Assembly: GCA_963696625.1 (NCBI GenBank)
Contig: CAVOKZ010000020.1
Coordinates: 6,533 to 70,532, forward strand
Reading direction: 5' to 3'
Origin: JAWVFN01 sp963696625
Lineage (GTDB): Bacteria; Actinomycetota; Thermoleophilia; Solirubrobacterales; 70-9
DNA length: 64,000 nt
Part shown: positions 20,621-29,343 of the stretch, one piece after another
How the letters are laid out: every line of letters starts with the position of its first letter
Position numbering within the stretch: position 1 is the stretch's first letter
Translations under genes and position numbers: made by a program
The notes under the pieces: model-generated
The model's input: only the letters and a program-made list of their open reading frames with translations
Told to the model about the DNA's origin: nothing
Databases searched by the model: none

Positions 20621-21163
20621 GTGCTCGTGAACAAGCGACGCAGCTCATCCCAGCGCCTCCGCAACGCAGTGGAGGCGATGCCCCCCGCGACGCGGGAGGC
20701 GATGCTACGCGGGATCGCCGAGAACGAGATCATCGTCGGCGCCTACGTCGACAACGCGACCGGCGGCATCTGCCCGATGCTCGCCGCCCACCGCTGCGGC
20801 GGGCGCACCGCCTTCGGTACCTTCGCCCGCGCCTGGGACCAGTTCACCAGCGCCGACCCCAAGCGCCCGCGCCCGGCGAGTAGGCGCGAGATACGTGCCC
20901 TGCGCGGGTATCTCGAGCGCGCAATGATCGGCGACGATCTCTCGCGCACCCCGCTCGCCGACGAGGTCCGTGAGGTTCAGGCGACCCGCCGACGTCTCGC
21001 CGAAGCCGACGCCCGCGACGACGCCGAGGTCACGGTCGAGGACGTCCTCGCCGGCGCCCACGCCGAAGCCGAGCAGGAGCGCAGCGAGCGGCTCGCCCGC
21101 GAGGCCACAACGGAACCTGTGTTGGATCCCGCTCTGCTCAGGGAAGAGCGCCCCGAAGTCTAG
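20621..21163 (+). CDS. Hypothetical protein
   Basis: About 178-180 residues, GTG start at 20621 or 20627. No family recognised. The first half contains a compact segment (MPPATREAMLRGIAENEIIVGAYVD...CPMLAAHRCGG); the second half is charged and helical. Codon use matches neighbours, so it is likely real. The next gene follows at 10 bp. Confidence 0.55.
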   Translation: MLVNKRRSSSQRLRNAVEAMPPATREAMLRGIAENEIIVGAYVDNATGGICPMLAAHRCGGRTAFGTFARAWDQFTSADPKRPRPASRREIRALRGYLERAMIGDDLSRTPLADEVREVQATRRRLAEADARDDAEVTVEDVLAGAHAEAEQERSERLAREATTEPVLDPALLREERPEV

Positions 21164-21173
21164 TCTGGCGCCC

Positions 21174-22103
21174 GTGCCCCGGGCGCCCAAGATCTCGGTC
21201 GTCGTCCCCGTCCGCAACGGGGAGGACACCGTCGGCATCTGCATCGACTCGCTGCTCGACTGCGACTACCCCGATTCCGATCGGGAGATCCTCGTCGTCG
21301 ACAACGGCTCCGGCGACGACACCGCGGCCGAGATCAACGCCCGCCCTGTCACCTACCTCTACGAAGCGGAGCGGGGCGTCTCGCACGCCCGCAACCGCGG
21401 CATCAAGGCCGCCCGCGGTGAGATCGTCGCGCTGCTCGACGGCGACTGCGTCGTCGTCCCGGAGTGGTTGACCGAGATCGAACGGCCCTTCGAGGATCCC
21501 TCGGTTGGGTGCGTCGCCGGCGAGCTTGAGAACCGGCCGCCGCGAACCGCCGCCGAGCGCCAGGCCGAGCGCATGCTGGGCCGCTGGCAGCGCTTCGCGG
21601 TCAACTCCGATCCGCCCTACGCGGTCACCGCCAACGCCGCCTTCCGCCGCAGGGTGCTCGAGCAGCTCGGCGGCTTCGATCCCGAGATGCCGCGGGCCCA
21701 GGACGTCGAGCTCGGCCGCCGGTTCCACGCCCGCAGCGATCTGCGACTGGCGTTCAGCCCCGGTGCAATAGCCCGCCACCGGCACACGACCACGGCGAGG
21801 CACTTCTTCCGCCAGCAGCTCGGCTGGGCCTACGGCGCGGGCCTGCTGGAGGCGCGCCTCGACGGCGATGAGCGCGTCCCGCCGCCGAAGCTGAGCTACG
21901 TGACCGTCACCGCCCGCGGCCTCGCCAACGTGCTGTTGCACCGTGCCCGCGGGCGCGGCGAACACCGCTGGCTGGAGGACGCCTGGTTCTCGTTTCTGCG
22001 GCAGGGCGCCTGGTTCACCGGAATCCGGGCAGGCCGCCTGCGCGGGTCGCTGAAGCGCGGGCCTAGGGCGAAGCCATCCCGAGCAGCTCGCTCGGGCGCA
22101 TGA
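21174..22103 (+). CDS. GT2-family glycosyltransferase
   Basis: 309 residues from GTG 21174. GT-A features: ISVVVPVRNGEDTV, ILVVDNGSGDDT, ERGVSHARNRGIKAARGEIVALLDGDC (DxD-type DGD) and GFDPEMPRAQDVELGRR (ED-like acid). No membrane span, so probably peripheral. Its last 41 bp overlap the end of the convergent SDR gene. Confidence 0.85.
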   Translation: MPRAPKISVVVPVRNGEDTVGICIDSLLDCDYPDSDREILVVDNGSGDDTAAEINARPVTYLYEAERGVSHARNRGIKAARGEIVALLDGDCVVVPEWLTEIERPFEDPSVGCVAGELENRPPRTAAERQAERMLGRWQRFAVNSDPPYAVTANAAFRRRVLEQLGGFDPEMPRAQDVELGRRFHARSDLRLAFSPGAIARHRHTTTARHFFRQQLGWAYGAGLLEARLDGDERVPPPKLSYVTVTARGLANVLLHRARGRGEHRWLEDAWFSFLRQGAWFTGIRAGRLRGSLKRGPRAKPSRAARSGA

Positions 22104-22800
22104 AGACGATCTCGGGGATCAGGCAGGCGGGGGAGGTCCGCAGCAGCAGCCGCACCGCCTCGGCGATGTCCCCAGCGCGGATCATCTCGTCGGCGGCCAC
22201 CTGGTCCTTGATGAACTCGGCCATCGGCGTGTCGACGAACCCGGGACAGAGCGCGGTGACCTGGATTCCCTGGCCGGAGACCTCGTGCTGGGTCGCCTGG
22301 CTGAAGCCGATCGCCGCGGCCTTGGTCGCCGAGTAGACCGAGAGCCAGCCCTGGCCGGCCTTGCCGGCGATCGACGCCGTGTTGACGACCAGCGCCTTCT
22401 TGTGCTCGGCGCCGGCCTCGCGCAGCATCGGCAGCGACTCGCGCGTAGTGAGGATCATGCTGCGCAAGTTGACCCCGAGCTGCATGTCGACGTGTTTGGT
22501 GCCGAGCTCGGCCATCGGCTGACCGATGCCGACGCCGGCGTTGTTGGCGAGCACGTCCATGCGACCGAACTTCTCCTTGTGGGCCGCGACCATCGCCACG
22601 ACCTCTTCCTCGTTGAGCATGTTCGTCGGCACCGCGAGCACGTCGAGGCCCGCCGAGCGCAGTTCCTCGGCCGCGGCCTCGAGCTTCTCCGGCCGCCGGG
22701 CCGAGACGGTGAGGCCATAGCCGTCTTCGCCCAGCGCACGGGCTATCGCCAGCCCGATTCCGCTCGACCCACCGGTGATCAATGCCGCTCGCTCAGCCAC
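22063..22800 (-). CDS. Short-chain dehydrogenase/reductase
   Basis: 245 residues from GTG 22800. TGGSSGIGLAIA, VLANNAGVGIG, NTASIAGKAG and YSATK form the SDR catalytic set; CPGFVDTPM follows. NAD(P)-dependent oxidoreductase of unknown substrate. Tail-to-tail overlap of 41 bp with the GT2 gene. Confidence 0.88.
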   Translation of the reverse strand: MAERAALITGGSSGIGLAIARALGEDGYGLTVSARRPEKLEAAAEELRSAGLDVLAVPTNMLNEEEVVAMVAAHKEKFGRMDVLANNAGVGIGQPMAELGTKHVDMQLGVNLRSMILTTRESLPMLREAGAEHKKALVVNTASIAGKAGQGWLSVYSATKAAAIGFSQATQHEVSGQGIQVTALCPGFVDTPMAEFIKDQVAADEMIRAGDIAEAVRLLLRTSPACLIPEIVFMRPSELLGMASP

Positions 22801-22864
22801 GGGCGGCAGCCTATTCGGCCGAAGCGTTGACCGCAGCTTGAGCCGCAGTCACTACGATGCCGCG

Positions 22865-23866
22865 GTGCTCGCTGTTGGGAAAGTGGGGCGCGCGGCAGGC
22901 GCGCCGATGGTCGCGCTCGTCGTCGCGGCGGTCTTGATCGCCGGCTGCGGTGGCGGGGACTCCGATTCGGGACCCCAGTCGAGGCCGGCGCCTGCCGCGA
23001 GTGAGTTCCCCGCGCCGACGGCGGGCCAGTCGCTGATCCAGTTCCTCGGCGCCAACGCGACCCAGGTCGACCGCATCGTCGCTCCCGCCGGCAAGGTCTA
23101 CAGGGTGGGGGAGAACCGCTACGCGTTCGGGGTCTTCGACGTCGACCGCAGCCAGATCACCGACGCGACCGCCGCGATCTATGTCGCGCCCGGCAAGGAC
23201 GCTCAGGGCCCGGTCAGCGGTCCCTATCCGGCCCGGATCGATTCATTGGCCACCGAGGCCGCCTTCCACTCGAAGACGACCTCCGATGACCCGCAGGCGG
23301 CGCTCGCCGCCTACGTCAGCGAGGTCAAGTTCGACCAGCCGGGGCCGTACACCGTCGCCGGGGTGTTCAAGGAGGGAGACGCCTACAAGGCCGTTCTCGC
23401 CCCCGGTGCCGCCGACGTCGGCGCCGCGGACGTACCCGCAGTTGGGGATAAAGCTCCGGCCACTCATACCGATACCTCCTCAACCGTGGGGAATCCGACG
23501 CTGCTCGACACCAGAGTCCCGCCCGACACGATGCACGACACCGACTACGCCGACGCCCTCGGCAAGAACCCGATCGTGCTCCTCTTCGCGTCGCCGGCGT
23601 TGTGCGTCAGCCGCACGTGTGGCCCGGTCGCCGACGTCACCGAGCAGGTCAAGCAGGAGTTCGGTGACGAGGTCACCTTCATCCACCAGGAGCCCTACGT
23701 CGACAACCAGATCCAGAAGGGCTTCCGCCCGCCGCTCGAGGCGTTCGGCCTCACCGACGAGCCCTGGGTATTCGTGATCGACCGCAAGGGCGTGATCAGC
23801 AGCGAGATCGAGGGTCCCTTCGGCGTGGACGAGTTGACCAGAGACGTTCAACAGGTCGTGGGGTAG
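22865..23866 (+). CDS. Thioredoxin-fold lipoprotein
   Basis: 333 residues from GTG 22865. Signal peptide with lipobox LIAGC. The C-terminal ~130 residues look like a thioredoxin/SCO-like fold: NPIVLLFASPALCVSRTCGP, DEVTFIHQEPY, EPWVFVIDRKGVI. The Cys pair is CVSRTC (x4), not CxxC, which is typical of one actinobacterial extracellular group. Likely an outer-face redox or scaffold lipoprotein. Confidence 0.72.
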   Translation: MLAVGKVGRAAGAPMVALVVAAVLIAGCGGGDSDSGPQSRPAPAASEFPAPTAGQSLIQFLGANATQVDRIVAPAGKVYRVGENRYAFGVFDVDRSQITDATAAIYVAPGKDAQGPVSGPYPARIDSLATEAAFHSKTTSDDPQAALAAYVSEVKFDQPGPYTVAGVFKEGDAYKAVLAPGAADVGAADVPAVGDKAPATHTDTSSTVGNPTLLDTRVPPDTMHDTDYADALGKNPIVLLFASPALCVSRTCGPVADVTEQVKQEFGDEVTFIHQEPYVDNQIQKGFRPPLEAFGLTDEPWVFVIDRKGVISSEIEGPFGVDELTRDVQQVVG

Positions 23867-23875
23867 GGGTCAGTA

Positions 23876-24287
23876 ATGAGCGACGCGCCCCGCCAGCCCA
23901 CCGAACCCTCGACTTCCGAGTACGAGCTGCTCGTCAGCCTCGTCGACGAGGGCCGCCGCCGCGAGGGCCGGATCGCCGACGGCGCCCGCCGCGCTATCGA
24001 CGCCTCCTCGGGAGACGAAGCTCGCGTTCCGCTCGAGGAGGTCCGCGCCGAGGCCCACGCGCTGAAGGGCGCCGCGGCGGTTGTCGGCCAGACCCGCCTG
24101 TTCGAGCCTCGCCCGCGCGCTCGAGGACCTGCTCGTCGACGCGATTGCCGGCGGCTCCATCTCGGAGCGCCGCGCCGAGGCGATCGCCAACGCCGCCCAC
24201 GCCTTCGTCGAAGGCGCCGAGGCCTCCGCCGGGGGCGCCGGCGAGCCCGAGTCGGTCAGCGACTCGATAGACCAGCTCGCCGCCTGA
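23876..24287 (+). CDS. Hpt (histidine phosphotransfer) domain protein, one-base frameshift
   Basis: The first part (from ATG 23876) includes the Hpt signature AEAHALKGAAAVVG with the phospho-accepting His. One extra base near 24,106 (gagcctcgcc for gagctcgcc) shifts the frame; the rest (LARALEDLLVDAIAGG...) continues to a stop at 24,287. Corrected length about 136 residues. No kinase or response regulator is nearby, so the partner is unknown. Confidence 0.75.
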
Positions 24288-24317
24288 ACCGCCTAGGAGT
24301 GATCTAGTCTGGCCCGC

Positions 24318-24391
24318 GGGCCGGTAGCTCAGCTGGTTAGAGCAGCGGACTCATAATCCGTCGGTCGGTGGTTCGAGTCCACCCCGGCCCA
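24318..24391 (+). tRNA. tRNA-Met (CAU), elongator type
   Basis: Acceptor GGGCCGG/CCGGCCC pairs fully, the anticodon loop CTCATAA gives CAT, T arm GGTGGTTCGAGTCCACC. It is complete and marks the left edge of an accessory region: three copies of a tRNA-Met 3' half lie downstream. A tRNA-Ile2 reading (lysidine-modified CAU) cannot be fully excluded. Confidence 0.92.
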
Positions 24392-24585
24392 TAGCGAACT
24401 CCCTGCAAGTGAGCGTCTTTCGGGCAACGACTGGCGGCCCCTATCCACGACTTGGTCCCCAATTGGTCTCGAGTGAATTAGTCGGAGTTAGCCCCTGGCT
24501 TCACTAACGGGGTCAATCCCCCGTGCTGACGAGCCTGGGAGGGGCGCATTTTCGGGTTCCTTGACGACCATGCCATCGTTGATGT

Positions 24586-26433
24586 ATGGACCAAACGGGC
24601 ACGACGAGGACTGATTTGGGCGGCGACGCCGCCAAGCGTACGACCCGCATGGGCGTGGCCAATGTCGGCTTCATGGTCGACCGGCTCGGCCACGACTGCC
24701 ACCCTTTGCAGTACCTCCGCGAACTAACTCAGAACTCGATCGAGGCGTTGCGGGGGCAAGCGGGAGAGGTCGTGTGGGATGTGGATTGGAACCACTACGA
24801 CCTGACCGGCGACTACAAGCTGGCCATTGTCGACAACGGCATCGGGATGACCGGCGAGGAGATGTTGAAGTACATCAACCAACTGTCGTCCTCGACCCAT
24901 GTGCAGGCCCATGACGGCAATTACGGCGTGGGGGCGAAGGTCGCCGCGGCGACCCGCAACCACGCGGGAATGTTGTACCTGTCATGGAAGGACGGCAAGG
25001 GGTCGATGTGCCATCTCTGGCGCGATCCTGAGATTGACGAATACGGGGCTCGCCGCTTCGAATTGGAGGACGGCACTTATGTCGACTACCTGAGAATCGA
25101 CGACGAGCTAAAACCGGCTGGCATCGGCGACCACGGGACGATGGTTGTCCTTCTTGGCAACAGCGACGACGTAAACACCGTCGAGCCTGCCGCTGAAAGT
25201 GGCGTCGAGGGTCGCCAGAGGTGGATCACCAAGTCCCTGAACACCCGGTATTTCCGGTTCCCGGCGAACATCGAAGTCAAGGTCCGCGAGGGATACGACG
25301 CGCCCCGCGATGACACCCGCCGGAACTTCCTGCGCAAGGTTACGGGGATGGAGAGGTTTCTCCAGGACGAGTCGGATTGGTACGGGCACGTCCCCCTCAC
25401 GGATGCCACCGCCCACGTCTGGATATTTAACGAGCGCGATGAGCGGACCAAGTTGGGCGACATGTTCGGCACCACCGGCCACGTAGCCGCCCTGTATAAG
25501 GACGAGCTCTACGAGCTCAAGGCAGGTCGGGCCGGCGCCGCGACGCTGCAGCAATTCGGCGTGATCTTCGGTTACGGGCGGGTGGTGATCTACGTCGAGC
25601 CGCAGAACGGCGCAACCGGATCGCTTGGCTCAAACACAGCCCGTACCCAGCTCCTCAAGAACGGCGAACCTCTGCCGTGGGCGGATTGGGCAGCGGAGTT
25701 CCGCGACAATATGCCGAAGCAGGTCGAGGACTTGATGGAGCAGATCGCCGCGGCCTCTACATCGCACGATCACCAAGAAGCGATCCGGGAGCGGCTTAAG
25801 GCGATTAAGGACCTGTTTCAGGTCAGCCGATACCGGCGGACGCGGAAGGGTCCCATCGAGGTGGGCGACGACGCCCCCGGCGGCACCTCCGCGACGAGCA
25901 CTGAGGGGAGCAGAAAGAAAGGTCCTGGGGGCGGTGCCGGCGGCGGCCGAGCGGGCAGTATCTACGCACTGTTCGTATCGAGCGATGGCGAGCCCGGCGA
26001 GGAGGTAGCCAATCCGGATCCCATCCCGCAGACCCAATGGGTTTCGGTGAAGGACGGCACCCGCGAGAGCAGCGACCTAGAAGATCGCGCAGCGAAGTTT
26101 CATCCGGACCAGAACCTGCTCTTGATCAACGCGGACTTCCGCGTCTTTACCGACATGGTGGAGCGCTGGGCGAAGCCGTACTCAAACGTGCCCGGCGCCC
26201 GGGAAGTCGTCGAGGAGCTTGTCCACGAGTGGTTCGAGCAAGCGCTGGTAGAGACCGTCGTGGGGGCTCAATCGCTCCAGGGTTCGGCCCAGTGGCCGGC
26301 AGACGACCTCGGAAAGCTCTGGTCGGAGGAGGGGCTCACGGCGGCCGTCATGCAGCGGTATCACGTCGACATCAACGTGAAGCGCAGCCTTGGAACAAAG
26401 CTCGGCTCTCTCCGAGAGAAGGCGGTTGCCTGA
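24586..26433 (+). CDS. GHKL ATPase (MORC/Hsp90-type), candidate defence protein
   Basis: 615 residues from ATG 24586. Bergerat ATP-binding fold in the first ~200 residues: N-box LRELTQNSIEAL (E46, N50), DNGIGM (83-88), a glycine lid GNYGVGAKVA (111-120, GxGxK) and DHGTMVVLL (GT 184-185). The middle resembles an S5-like/transducer region; a Gly-rich linker near residues 440-465 precedes a helical C-terminal domain of ~150 residues. Not MutL, gyrase or a histidine kinase: no H-box or receiver, and it is not membrane-bound. Known relatives are MORC-like/Hsp90-like ATPases often found in mobile and defence loci. The last base is shared with the next ATG (TGATG), implying coupled translation. Confidence 0.8.
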   Translation: MDQTGTTRTDLGGDAAKRTTRMGVANVGFMVDRLGHDCHPLQYLRELTQNSIEALRGQAGEVVWDVDWNHYDLTGDYKLAIVDNGIGMTGEEMLKYINQLSSSTHVQAHDGNYGVGAKVAAATRNHAGMLYLSWKDGKGSMCHLWRDPEIDEYGARRFELEDGTYVDYLRIDDELKPAGIGDHGTMVVLLGNSDDVNTVEPAAESGVEGRQRWITKSLNTRYFRFPANIEVKVREGYDAPRDDTRRNFLRKVTGMERFLQDESDWYGHVPLTDATAHVWIFNERDERTKLGDMFGTTGHVAALYKDELYELKAGRAGAATLQQFGVIFGYGRVVIYVEPQNGATGSLGSNTARTQLLKNGEPLPWADWAAEFRDNMPKQVEDLMEQIAAASTSHDHQEAIRERLKAIKDLFQVSRYRRTRKGPIEVGDDAPGGTSATSTEGSRKKGPGGGAGGGRAGSIYALFVSSDGEPGEEVANPDPIPQTQWVSVKDGTRESSDLEDRAAKFHPDQNLLLINADFRVFTDMVERWAKPYSNVPGAREVVEELVHEWFEQALVETVVGAQSLQGSAQWPADDLGKLWSEEGLTAAVMQRYHVDINVKRSLGTKLGSLREKAVA

Positions 26434-27158
26434 TGGCTGAAACCGCGGGCTTGCAAGCTGCAATCGAACAGGCTGAGATCACGTTCAACATGGGCCGGGC
26501 CTTTCCCGCGGATGACGACATCGCCATCTGGATCGCATCCCTCTCGCGGGCGCTCAACGACATCCGGACCGCGGCTGCGTACGCAGGCCGCCAGAAGCAG
26601 CCTGAGCATGAAAGGCTCTATTTCGTCCGCGTGCTCGCGTCGCATATCCGCGAGGCGTTCAAGCTTGTCGTCGTCGGGCACCAAGAGCGCCAGGACGTCC
26701 AGGACTTCGTCCAGGGGATGCCTCAGGAGGGCAGGGACGCGCTCGACGACCTCGACCGGCGACTCAACACTGTCTTCGAGGTCCGTAGGCCGGAAGCCAC
26801 CGTGTTCGAGGTGGTGAAAGACCTCCGGGACGACACATTCCACTACGCCGTCGACCCGAAAAAGGACAAGGGGAGCGCCGAACGGATGCGAAGAGCGATG
26901 CGCCGGGCGGCAGACGAAGAAGGTACCTACCGGCTCACCGATCGGGATCATCGAGCCGAGTTCGCGGACCTGATCGACGTTTATCTGGTTCATCCGTTCG
27001 ACGGGACCAGGGAGGAAAAGGACGATCTGGCACGGGAACTTCACAGCACGATCCTCGAGCTGATTGGGCCGCTTTCAACCTTTCTCCAAGCTGCTGAAGG
27101 CCAGTGGCTGCGTGAGCGGCCCGTCGGCGTGGTCAGCTGGCCACCCGACGACCGCTGA
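26433..27158 (+). CDS. Partner of GHKL ATPase with HEPN-like RNase motif
   Basis: 241 residues from ATG 26433, translationally coupled to the ATPase. Predominantly helical. At residues 132-137, VVKDLRDDTFHYAV contains R-D-xxx-H, which fits the HEPN ribonuclease signature (R followed by N/D/H, then three residues, then H). No other family was recognised. By inference it is a nuclease effector controlled by the ATPase; this rests on the motif and on gene coupling only. Confidence 0.6.
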   Translation: MAETAGLQAAIEQAEITFNMGRAFPADDDIAIWIASLSRALNDIRTAAAYAGRQKQPEHERLYFVRVLASHIREAFKLVVVGHQERQDVQDFVQGMPQEGRDALDDLDRRLNTVFEVRRPEATVFEVVKDLRDDTFHYAVDPKKDKGSAERMRRAMRRAADEEGTYRLTDRDHRAEFADLIDVYLVHPFDGTREEKDDLARELHSTILELIGPLSTFLQAAEGQWLRERPVGVVSWPPDDR

Positions 27159-27255
27159 CAAACTCTCGCTGCTGCGATCCATGCAAGCGGGACTAACCTT
27201 CTTCGCCGATGCGCTGACCGAGGCCGGGCCCAGGAGCGCTCAACGCCGTCCGCCG

Positions 27256-27290
27256 AAGTGTCCGCCAACCCGTCCGGCATCCGGACACTT
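27256..27290. repeat. Inverted repeat aagtgtccg...cggacactt
   Basis: Nine-base arms separated by 17 bases, extended by gccgaa/ttcggc with a small bulge. The right arm with its flank (ccggacacttttcgg) occurs again at about 27,409-27,424. Together they bracket the longer hairpin at 27,330-27,378. Confidence 0.6.
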
Positions 27291-27329
27291 TTCGGCGCCG
27301 ACGTGCCTTGAAAACCATGCTCTCGTGAC

Positions 27330-27378
27330 GGCCAAAGGACGGCCATAAACACGGCCGCGCCGTGGCCGTCCTTTGGCC
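27330..27378. repeat. Perfect 16-bp inverted repeat (strong hairpin)
   Basis: ggccaaaggacggcca and tggccgtcctttggcc are exact complements around a 17-base loop. It lies downstream of the HEPN-like gene and could end its transcript or be the end of a mobile element. No T-run follows. Confidence 0.65.
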
Positions 27379-27427
27379 GCCGAGATGTCCGTTTTCCTGC
27401 CTGAGCCGGACACTTTTCGGGCTCTGC

Positions 27428-27472
27428 GCGCCTCGACTCCGCCCCCTCTACGAGTGATCGGAGTCGAGGCGC
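27428..27472. repeat. Perfect 14-bp inverted repeat
   Basis: gcgcctcgactccg pairs with cggagtcgaggcgc around a 17-base loop. It is the third hairpin in ~220 bp after the ATPase/HEPN pair. Terminator-like strength but without a U-tract. Confidence 0.6.
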
Positions 27473-27704
27473 TTGAGCTTTGATGGGGCCTTGGTGACGG
27501 GTGGGCGTGGGGCGGTGCGGACGGTGGACGGCGAGGACCTGAAAGGGCGGGTTAGACGAGGAGAGCGGTTAGGCGAGGAAGAGCGGTTAGACCGGGGAGG
27601 GAAGAAACTCAGTGGGACAAAACGTCGGTTGGGATGTCAATGAGTGCAGAGTGGCCAGGAGCGAATACGTGGATGATGCGACAGCCGAGCTGGCGTTGGT
27701 CACG
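27473..27704. other. Non-coding stretch, no gene recognised
   Basis: Purine-rich, with a short near-repeat (gcggttagacgagg / gcggttaggcgagg / gcggttagaccgggg at about 27,550-27,600). A minus-strand open frame ends here (HFYRRDQRQLGCRIIHVFAPG) but could not be assigned. Probably debris between the defence-like pair and the IS256 remnant. Confidence 0.4.
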
Positions 27705-28334
27705 TCGGTAGAAGTGGTGTAACGAGTTCGTAGTGGTCGGTGGGCGGCTCCGTGGAGCCGCCGAGAAGTTCCGGCCACCGCGGGCCCCAGACTCGTCGGA
27801 AAGGAGCACCAACTCAAATCCGACGAAAGGAGCACCACGATGGCCGAGGACCAGAGGATGACGACCGAGCAGGTCGTCGCCAAGACCCTGATCGACGAGC
27901 ACGCCGACTTCCTGCGCGATGCGGTGGCGATGGTCGCCCGCGAGCTGATGGAGGCCGAGATCGCCGGCGAGATCGGGGCCGGCCGCGGCGAACGAAGCCC
28001 CGAGAGAACGACCCACCGAAACGGCTACCGCCCCCGGGCCTGGGAGACCCGCGTCGGCGAGATCGAGCTCGCCGTGCCCCGCAAGCGCTCGGGCGAGGCC
28101 TACTTCCCGAGCTTCCTGGAGCCCCGCAAGCGCTCCGAGCAGGCGATCGTCGCGGTGGTCATGGAGGCCTACGTCAACGGGGTCTCGACCCGTAGGGTCG
28201 ACCGCCTGGTCGAGCAGCTGGGCATCCATGGGATGTCGAAGGACCGGGTCTCGGCGCTCTGCCGGGCGCTCGACGAGCAGGTGGAGATCCTCCGCTCCCG
28301 CCCCCTGGAGGACGAGTCGGAGGACGAGGCCATG
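27705..28334 (+). mobile_element. IS256-family insertion sequence, left part only
   Basis: Transposase start at ATG 27841 behind a good Shine-Dalgarno (aaaggag), with gaaaggagcacca duplicated just upstream. The protein (FLRDAVAMVARELMEAEIAG, ERTTHRNGYRPR, VSTRRVDRLVEQLG, SKDRVSALCRALDEQV) is the N-terminal third of an IS256-type (MULE-like) DDE transposase. It breaks off after SRPLEDESEDEA, where a REP-like hairpin (28,337) begins, so the catalytic Asp/Glu residues are lost. Confidence 0.8.
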
Positions 28335-28336
28335 TG

Positions 28337-28390
28337 GGGTCAGGTCTTGCATCCGACATTCGGGCTCCTGCTGCACTCAAGACCTGACCC
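28337..28390. repeat. REP-like hairpin interrupting the IS256 transposase
   Basis: gggtcaggtcttg ... caagacctgaccc are 13-bp inverted arms. The left 34 bases (28,332-28,365) recur exactly at 59,319-59,352. Such ggtcagg palindromes are typical of REP sequences mobilised by Y1 (RAYT) transposases; none is encoded in this window. Confidence 0.7.
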
Positions 28391-28442
28391 ATGAGGTTCG
28401 AAGCGTGAGGCTGCCTGAGCAACCTCGACTACCTTTTGAGGC

Positions 28443-28556
28443 ATGGACGATCCGATGACCGCCAAGGAGCGCCTTCAGCAGATTCTTGAGCGGCTTTCCG
28501 AGGAGGCAGCGGAGCGGCTGCTTCCGCTGTTCGAACGGGGCGAGACATGGAAGTGA
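28443..28556 (+). CDS. Small antitoxin-like protein
   Basis: 37 residues from ATG 28443, or 33 from ATG 28455 (MTAKERLQQILERLSEEAAERLL). The N terminus is shared with the putative antitoxins at 30,491 and 51,982 (MTAKEK...). No intact toxin follows; a tiny overlapping frame (28,547-28,624) is too short to call. Likely an orphan or residual antitoxin. Confidence 0.45.
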   Translation: MDDPMTAKERLQQILERLSEEAAERLLPLFERGETWK

Positions 28557-28633
28557 TCGCCCAGACGATCGCAGTGGAGCTTCGGGCGAGCGAGGATTCG
28601 GAGCAGACGCTGGCAGCCGAGTGAGGGCGCGAG

Positions 28634-28849
28634 CTACGAGGCTGCGCGTGAGGCGCGGTCGCCGCCGCCGGCCAGCGCCTCGTGGGGAAGGCTGACGAAG
28701 TCCGAGGCATGCCCACGCTCGTCGCTGATCTCGACGAGTGCGACAGCATCATCGGCCTCGACAACGGTGCCCACCGTCCCGGCGGGCCGACGGCCCGCTT
28801 CGGTCAGCAACTCGACCACATCGAGGACGGCGTGTCGCGACTCAGCCAT
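28634..28849 (-). CDS. DUF4926 family protein
   Basis: 71 residues from ATG 28849 (an upstream ATG near 28,875 is possible). VLDVVELLTEAGRRPAGTVGTVVEADDAVALVEISD fits the DUF4926 pattern. These small proteins are frequent near toxin-antitoxin genes and mobile DNA. Function unknown. Confidence 0.65.
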   Translation of the reverse strand: MAESRHAVLDVVELLTEAGRRPAGTVGTVVEADDAVALVEISDERGHASDFVSLPHEALAGGGDRASRAAS

Positions 28850-28938
28850 GCCCGCGATTGTCGCAGTCGTCATGGACTGCGCCCGGACCTCCAATCGCGG
28901 CGGCTCCGCGGAGCCGCTGCGGCCGATAGCCAGCGCCT

Positions 28939-28953
28939 TGGCGCAATAATCGA
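28939..28953. repeat. 15-bp word tggcgcaataatcga, copy 1
   Basis: The same word occurs at 30,052-30,066, each time followed by a similar catg(g/a)gag. Both copies lie upstream of minus-strand frames (DUF4926 here), so it may be a shared promoter or operator region. Confidence 0.4.
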
Positions 28954-29022
28954 GCACATGGGAGTTAAGGGGGTCTGACCCCGTTAACAGAGCGTAAAGC
29001 CGCCGCTCCAGGCGCCACTCTC

Positions 29023-29343
29023 TTGTCGGTGGCCGAAAGCCCCGAACACTCGGTGGAGATCGCGGATCCGGATGCGCGCCCGGTCGTGCTGCTCGCGCGT
29101 ATCTGGAACCAGAAGATCGTGCGAGACCACCCCGAGCTGGAGGACCGCTTGGATGACGTGCTTGGAACGGTCACCGACCCCGAGCACACCGAGCCCGATC
29201 CCCGTGGCGGCCGGCGGCGCTACTACCGAAGCGGGGTTGGCCCGAGTCGCTGGCTGCTCGTGGTCGTAAGCTACGAGCAGGAGCCGGCGCGGATCATCAC
29301 CGCGGTGGCGCTGCGCAAGGACCCCAAGCGATGGAGACCGTGA
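29023..29343 (+). CDS. Small toxin-like protein paired with DUF2283 gene
   Basis: 106 residues. DHPELEDRLDDVLGTVTDPEH then a basic strand-rich half (RRRYYRSGVGPSRWLLVVVSYEQEP, RIITAVALRKDPKRW) recall the DUF4258/BrnT-like small toxins, a similarity by eye only. Overlaps the DUF2283 gene by 13 bp, a toxin-antitoxin style arrangement. A frameshifted duplicate lies at 31,562-31,883. Confidence 0.6.
   Translation: MSVAESPEHSVEIADPDARPVVLLARIWNQKIVRDHPELEDRLDDVLGTVTDPEHTEPDPRGGRRRYYRSGVGPSRWLLVVVSYEQEPARIITAVALRKDPKRWRP

Noticed and set aside
28547..28624. 25-residue ORF overlapping the small antitoxin-like gene
   Set aside because: Too short and featureless to separate from chance.
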